Shown piece after piece: positions 58,950 to 64,000 of a stretch of DNA of 64,000 nt. Origin of the DNA: Linepithema humile (Eukaryota > Arthropoda > Insecta > Hymenoptera > Formicidae); assembly GCF_040581485.1 (NCBI RefSeq), contig NC_090133.1, positions 13,020,001-13,084,000 of the forward strand, in the 5' to 3' direction. Position 1 is the first letter of the stretch, and the number at the start of each line of letters is the position of its first letter. The notes beneath the pieces were generated by a model. That model was given only the letters and a program-made list of their open reading frames with translations, did not search any database and was not told the DNA's origin. Made by a program: the position numbers and the translations under genes.

Positions 58950-60750
58950 GTAATGTAGATTAATTTTTTCAAAAAATAAATTATTGTTTTTTCAAACATC
59001 TTCGATATTATGACTATTATTATTGCAAAATAAATGGATTTATATGTTAAAATGTTGAGAAAAGCGTAAAAATTTTTCAGATTGTTTTATTATTTAGTTT
59101 GAACATTTACTCAAAACTTACAATTATGTATAATTCTTTAATCAATTTGAAAGTTATTTAATTTTTATGGCAAAATTGTGTACCGATGTAGACTAACAAA
59201 ATTTCAACAAGTATACAAAATTTTATTTAGAAAACATTATGATTGCAAGCAAGTAATTGTAAGTAATGCGGATGCCACAATTATTTGCAAATTACAATAA
59301 TGTCTCTTTCTTTTATTAATTTGTAGAAAAATATTAAGTACAAACATTTCCTATAATAAAAATTTATGTTAATTTATAATAATATAATTCTTTGCATAAT
59401 CCAAGTCTATTTATTTGACATTTTTATTATTTTGAAACTTTAACAACATTTAGCTAACATTGTATACACTTGCAATATATATATTATATGCAATATATAT
59501 ATTATAATAATTATTGCCTTCTATTGTTTAAAAAACATAAATTTTGATAATAGAGCAAAATTTTCAGTATAATCATGTTGTTTGCTTTACATCGTACTCT
59601 GGACGATTAGAAATATTTTAAAGCAATTTAAAAGTATCGTTTTGTGGAAGAATTACATTTATGTATAATTTTTTGCATTATGAAAGTTTTATATTATCTA
59701 CATTTAACTATGATAAAAGATTATTATACATAAATTATACAAAAACAATTTTATCTCAATATGTACAACAAAATATGTACAACTTAATCTTTGTACATCT
59801 TGAAAAAAAAGAAGAAAATGATAAACGTATGAGTAAATATGTTGAGAGTATTTTTTAATTATTTTATAAAAAAATCTAAAAATCGTCAAAACAAGAGAAT
59901 TAACACTTTGCGGTCTGGCGACAAACGCAACAACTGTTGCTTTAATTTGACGTTGCGCGGACGGCTGTTAACTATAGCGATTTGACAATATTCTATTTAT
60001 CACACAAAAATACATATCTATCCTTGAAGATCTACTTTCTTGTAGATAACCAAATACATAATTACTGAAGTTTGTTACTCGCAGACTTTCCTTATAGATG
60101 ATTACAAAAATAAACATAAAAAAATAGTGTGCATTTTATGAGATAATGAGTTGATATCTCAGTTTTATCAGCTAAACACACATATAGAAGTAGTAAGTAT
60201 AGACTACGCATTCCCTATCTTATGCCTAAACGACGGATGATCCAAAATTAGAAAGAAAGCGCAACGTTAAAGTTTTTAACTCTTATATGTGAGAGAGAAA
60301 ACATTATTTAAAATTTCTTTTCTTTTTCTAAATTCAATACCATTTTGAACGACATGAGCAGTCTATAGACACTTACACTCTACGTCTACGGCTAAACATA
60401 AAAAAAGTTTTTTAGCACACATAATATTTTTTATATTTTTTTTTATTTTCTTAGCATAAGTATTTTTTTGCGTAAGTAAAAGAGTAATTTTCTAATACAT
60501 AGTTGTGTCACCATTTTCAACAAGAGCTTAAAAAGATACACACAAATTCTATGCTATCAGATTACTACAATCACAGTGTACTTCTCTTTTAAAAACAAGA
60601 ACATCTTTAAAAACAAGAACATCTTTTATCTGCAATCTATCGATATTTTTTAGACATTTCTCCTATTCTTCTAATAGCGTAAATTTTCATAAAAAACAAA
60701 TCTCAATATCTACTAATATTGTGGGCTTACAAGCAAATAGCGGGACCAAC
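58950..60750. other. AT-rich intronic sequence, no gene recognised
   Basis: AT-rich DNA. Near 59915-59980 a GC-richer 'gcggtctggcgac...ttgcgcggacgg' patch has no assigned identity. 'aaaacaagaacatcttt' occurs twice in tandem near 60595-60625. Confidence 0.5.
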
Positions 60751-60759
60751 AAGGGAACC

Positions 60760-61140
60760 TCGCAAACTTGAAAATTCTGATTTTGATGAAACTTTACACA
60801 CAAGTAGAAAAAGGAGGGAGGGTAAATAGATGAGTTTAAAAATTTTCAATTGCTGCCCAAAAATGATTCTAAAGGGTGAAACCACCCCTCATATGTATAA
60901 TAGATCGGCTTTTTGCTTTTCACGATATATGTATTTCAAAAATTATTTAAGATATCAAAAAATGTTCTGTTCAAAAGTTTTATGGTAAAAACACCTCTAT
61001 TTAATTACATTAATAAAATTTTAAAAAAATAATTTTTGAAAAAAATTTTGATCTTTTTTATTTTCTCAAACGTATAAAACATTTTTTGAACTGACGTATC
61101 AAACGTATCAAACGTATCAAATATTGAAAGAGTTATACTC
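60760..61140. repeat. Possible dispersed repeat with an AAACCACCCCT core
   Basis: Contains 'aaagggtgaaaccacccct' near 60872, recalling the 'gaagggtgtttctaccccc' hairpin in the first MITE, and the small tandem 'gtatcaaac' units near 61095-61120. Boundaries were not established. Confidence 0.35.
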
Positions 61141-61259
61141 AAAGATTCAAACATTCGTGGAGATATCCAAATGAATGTATTATAGAGGGAAAGAGGTAAT
61201 TAATTAAACGGAAGTGTAATTAACTAAAAAGTTTGCTATAAAAATTTGTGTAATTAACT

Positions 61260-61560
61260 AAATTTCGATGTAATGTCACTTTCTTTCTCACGATAATTTC
61301 TTTTGCTGAACAAAAGAAAACACGGAGAAACGTTGAAAGATTTCCACCGGAACCTCTTGTTTCCACGTCGAATGGAATTCAATGGATCTTATAAATGTAC
61401 TGCTTCTTTTTAAATATAATACCGACGATTGTTCCGCTATTGTATGCGTAATTACATTACGCGAAGCGTAATCGGTGTGCATTCACGAGACATTATATCG
61501 CGCGATGAAAGTTAAACGAGTTTCGCTCTATATACTCGTTTATTGATTGTGTATAACGTC
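61260..61560. other. GC-richer intronic island
   Basis: Balanced composition with an inverted pair 'gcgtaattacattacgc' near 61447. The short minus-strand frame has no domain. Candidate non-coding element. Confidence 0.4.
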
Positions 61561-61569
61561 GCATTAAGC

Positions 61570-62490
61570 GATAAATTAACATAATTTTATATACGCGTAG
61601 CATTTCATACAAAACTGTTCAGAATATAATAATTGATCTTAATCAATCCAATTTTAATTTGCCATTCTCTTTATATTGTAAAATGAGTACATAATTTTGG
61701 AAATCAATATGTATTGTATGTATTATTTGACAAATTGTTATATTTTAAAATTTTACATACTTGGTTGTTATTTTTTTTTTTTTTTTTTTTGTAAGTTTCT
61801 AGTATCTACTATTTTGATAAAAATTATAGTGAGCAACAGATTTATTTAAATTATATTTTATACAATATCAGCCAAAAATTATTCAAATTTGAAAATGTTA
61901 CGTTTCTTATTTTATATGTCAAAGAGATAGGCATTAGAGTAAAGGAGTTACAAACTGTAATAAGTAATATGAATTTGATATTTTTGTGGTAGAAAATATT
62001 TCTAATTAATATTTTCTTAATCGATAAAAGAAGTGAGAGAAAACTTTTGGACACAAGTAATATTCTCTGGAATTAACTGCAAGAAAGAAAATAACGAACA
62101 ATTATTAAGTCGCCAAATGGCAGAATGAATTGATGTGAGTAGTGCAATGATTTCAAGTCGGTCAGCAAATCCGAATAAAATTTTTGACGAATATTTTTTC
62201 GTTAGAGTATATGAAAAGTTTTATCTGGCTGGCAATTTTTTTTCTTGTTAAATATATAAATTTGTTAATGAATGCACGATATATTCTTCTTAAATATCAA
62301 CGTAAAACGTAAACATAGACAAACGTGAACAAGTACATCATTTTCAAACTAATCTGAGAATTGTGCCTACGTTTTGAACACATTCGGAGTAAATAATGAA
62401 ACAATCCGTGAAATTGTTGCTTTTGTTAATATTTGCCATGTGATCCACATATCTTTAATAGAATATCGATGCGACAATTTAGTGTGATAT
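61570..62490. other. AT-rich intronic sequence, no gene recognised
   Basis: Includes a T run of about 21 at 61770-61790. Nothing else recognised. Confidence 0.6.
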
Positions 62491-62499
62491 TGTAAATTC

Positions 62500-62970
62500 G
62501 TTTTCGCCAACAGTACATTGTCATCACGGTTGGTCCAATCGAGTTGGATTGAGCTTGCGTATTGGTCCGCAATGCGCAATTTGGGCCTAGGTCTTCGCAA
62601 AGGCATTACTATTCGACTCCCAACAACACAAGCATTTTCGCCGGAAATCGTTTAACGCACGTTAAAGTGGCTAAAGTGGCGTGACGCGTGACGCGCGCGC
62701 GGACCGGCATGCGTTTAGCGTAATCGTCACTTTGTCAGCTTGAAGTGCACGGCATGCCGTGCACTTATGCTCTCGCGTGAACGGCAACGCGCGCGAACGT
62801 AAGTTCGTACCGGCCACTCAAATCAAATCGGTCATATACCTCCCGGGCACTCGACACTGTGCGAATTTGCATAAAAGTGTCTACTCGTGCGACAAAAAAA
62901 AATTCATTGCCTACATAAACCTTCTCGCCGCGTTCTATTCATTGGTCGGCTTATATTTCTCTCTTCCTCG
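62500..62970. promoter_or_regulatory. GC-rich, CpG-containing island around a perfect palindrome
   Basis: The densest CG-dinucleotide block in the right part of the window ('gcgtgacgcgtgacgcgcgc' near 62680), with the 24-bp palindrome at 62743-62766. Short frames on both strands lack domains. It could be a promoter-like or enhancer region inside the intron; no core promoter elements were identified. Confidence 0.4.
62743..62766. repeat. Perfect 24-bp palindrome
   Basis: The half-site AAGTGCACGGCA is followed at once by its reverse complement with no spacer. Confidence 0.95.
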
Positions 62971-62974
62971 TTTT

Positions 62975-63775
62975 TTTTATATGTATTCATCGTAGCTTCA
63001 TATGTACTCATCGTATTCATTTTTTAAAAAGTGCAAGCAAGGGTAAAAATATCACAAATCTAGTTAGCGTGTAGTATATCAATATAAAATTAAAAATATA
63101 TGTATATAATATAAGAAAAAAATTAGTGGCAAACAATAAATCGCACTATAAGTTCATAATTACATAATTTCCAGAGTTCAATAAATGTCGTTAAAAAATT
63201 TAAGAACGGATAATAATTATAAAAATAGCAATCAATTTAATATGAAAATAAATGTCACGTATTATTTTCTAAATATTTCGGATTACCGATTTTATATTTA
63301 GTGACTAAAAGTTTATTATACAAGTAAAAATATGCAACAGTTTAGAGAAATCTTTTATATAGCATTTTGTATGTGTAGTAATTTACCAAATTTATTCACT
63401 ATGTACTACTATTACACAATTATATTGTAGAAAATTGAATACTTAAAAGGTCTTATTTAAATATCTAACATATAAAAAAAGTAAATTTTACGGAATTTAA
63501 AAATTGTTTTTTTTTTTAAACACATATAATAGTAAAGCTCCATATGATAACAATCAAGAAATATAATAGAAGAGCATTAAGAGCAGGATGTTAGTGCTAA
63601 ATTTTTTTAATTTTTCTTAAAGAAATTAATAAATTAGTCCACAAGAGACAGTTAAATTGTACACCGATCTCAGATCGAGATACCTAAAGTGTACGAAATT
63701 TTAAGTACATTGTTCTCATATATCGAGAAACTTAATGTACATATAGGAATTATTGGAAAGAAAGGAAGAGAGAGA
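62975..63775. other. AT-rich intronic sequence, no gene recognised
   Basis: Nothing recognised. Confidence 0.6.
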
Positions 63776-63784
63776 AAAAATATC

Positions 63785-63843
63785 AGGGCGCGAGTGGCTA
63801 AGCCGGGAATTGAATCCGGGTCTTCCGCTTGCCGGGAGAATGT
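63785..63843 (-). repeat. tRNA-like 3' fragment, probably tRNA-derived SINE or tRNA relic
   Basis: On the minus strand, 'ggcaagcggaagacccggat' followed by 'tcaattcccggcttagcc' resembles a tRNA variable region, T-arm and start of the acceptor stem. A B-box-like GGATTCAATTCC replaces the consensus GGTTCGATTCC type, and the T-stem has one mismatch. No D-arm, A box or complete cloverleaf precedes it; upstream is A/T-rich. It is not a functional tRNA gene. Confidence 0.5.
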
Positions 63844-64000
63844 TTTTTTTTTAATTAAAAAAAATATAATTTACTCAAATTAGAAGATAAAAAGTAACTA
63901 AAAGGAAAGTGCCTAACACATTTCTCCACTTGATTTTCTTTTATACATTTCCTTAGCTCTTTTATCATTGAAAATAGCCTAAATTGCGTAAATATATATA

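Larger units (their letters stand above)
49721..64000 (+). other. scro: Start of the next scro intron (incomplete)
   Basis: Opens with the donor gtaatt. Reading through it gives a stop after about 13 codons. No region encoding the NK2-specific domain (pattern VAVPVLV.DGKPC) or a polyadenylation context linked to it was recognised, so the intron probably extends past the right edge. Confidence 0.6.

Noticed and set aside
63785..63843. Functional tRNA gene
   Set aside because: Only the T-arm side is present; there is no A box, D-arm or complete acceptor stem.

Overview
The window looks like AT-rich arthropod DNA, probably a hymenopteran insect and most likely an ant. This rests on the long AT-rich background with small GC-richer islands, the mariner/Tc1, gypsy and MITE remnants, and a very large (TC)n tract. 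The species call is an inference. There is no bacterial or viral gene organisation, no CRISPR array and no operon.

Only one cellular gene can be supported: an NK2-class homeobox gene on the + strand, the orthologue of Drosophila scarecrow (scro) / vertebrate Nkx2-1. Two consecutive internal coding exons are visible. Exon A (22345-22646) carries the end of the N-terminal region and homeodomain residues 1-44. Exon B (49634-49720) carries residues 45-60 and the tail KEKAMAEQNAQNQ. They are separated by a 26,987-bp phase-0 intron. Exon A opens with a split codon, so upstream exons (TN/HEP motif, start codon) must exist. None was recognised in 1-22344, and no exon with the NK2-specific domain was recognised after 49720. 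The simplest reading is that the whole 64 kb lies inside one very long gene: 1-22344 is the end of one intron, then the 27-kb intron, then the start of a third.

Left part (1-22344): decayed transposons. They include a gypsy-type pol remnant (about 905-2275, -), a mariner-like element with long inverted repeats (3068-4626), several MITEs of an ACAGGGTGT-ended family (6383-6602, 19650-20113, 20119-20491), a foldback element (about 8178-8972), three mariner-family fragments (10860-11060, 12895-13775, 17802-18260) and a MITE (21704-22287) ending 57 bp before exon A.

Middle intron: foldback elements and MITEs, a (TC)n tract of about 640 bp (25401-26040), a possible solo LTR, and a series of GC-richer, apparently unique islands, which are plausible regulatory DNA of a developmental transcription-factor gene.

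Right part (49721-64000): a MITE sharing its ends with the mariner at 17802, a four-site TGACAG cluster, and a degenerate transposon (55637-58945) whose transposase gene is split near codon 13 by a 799-bp TTAA-flanked element. A 24-bp perfect palindrome and a tRNA-like fragment lie near the end.

No new multi-gene system was found. The most useful observations are the gene structure, the nested TTAA insertion, the MITE related to a mariner copy in the same window, and a few non-coding candidates.
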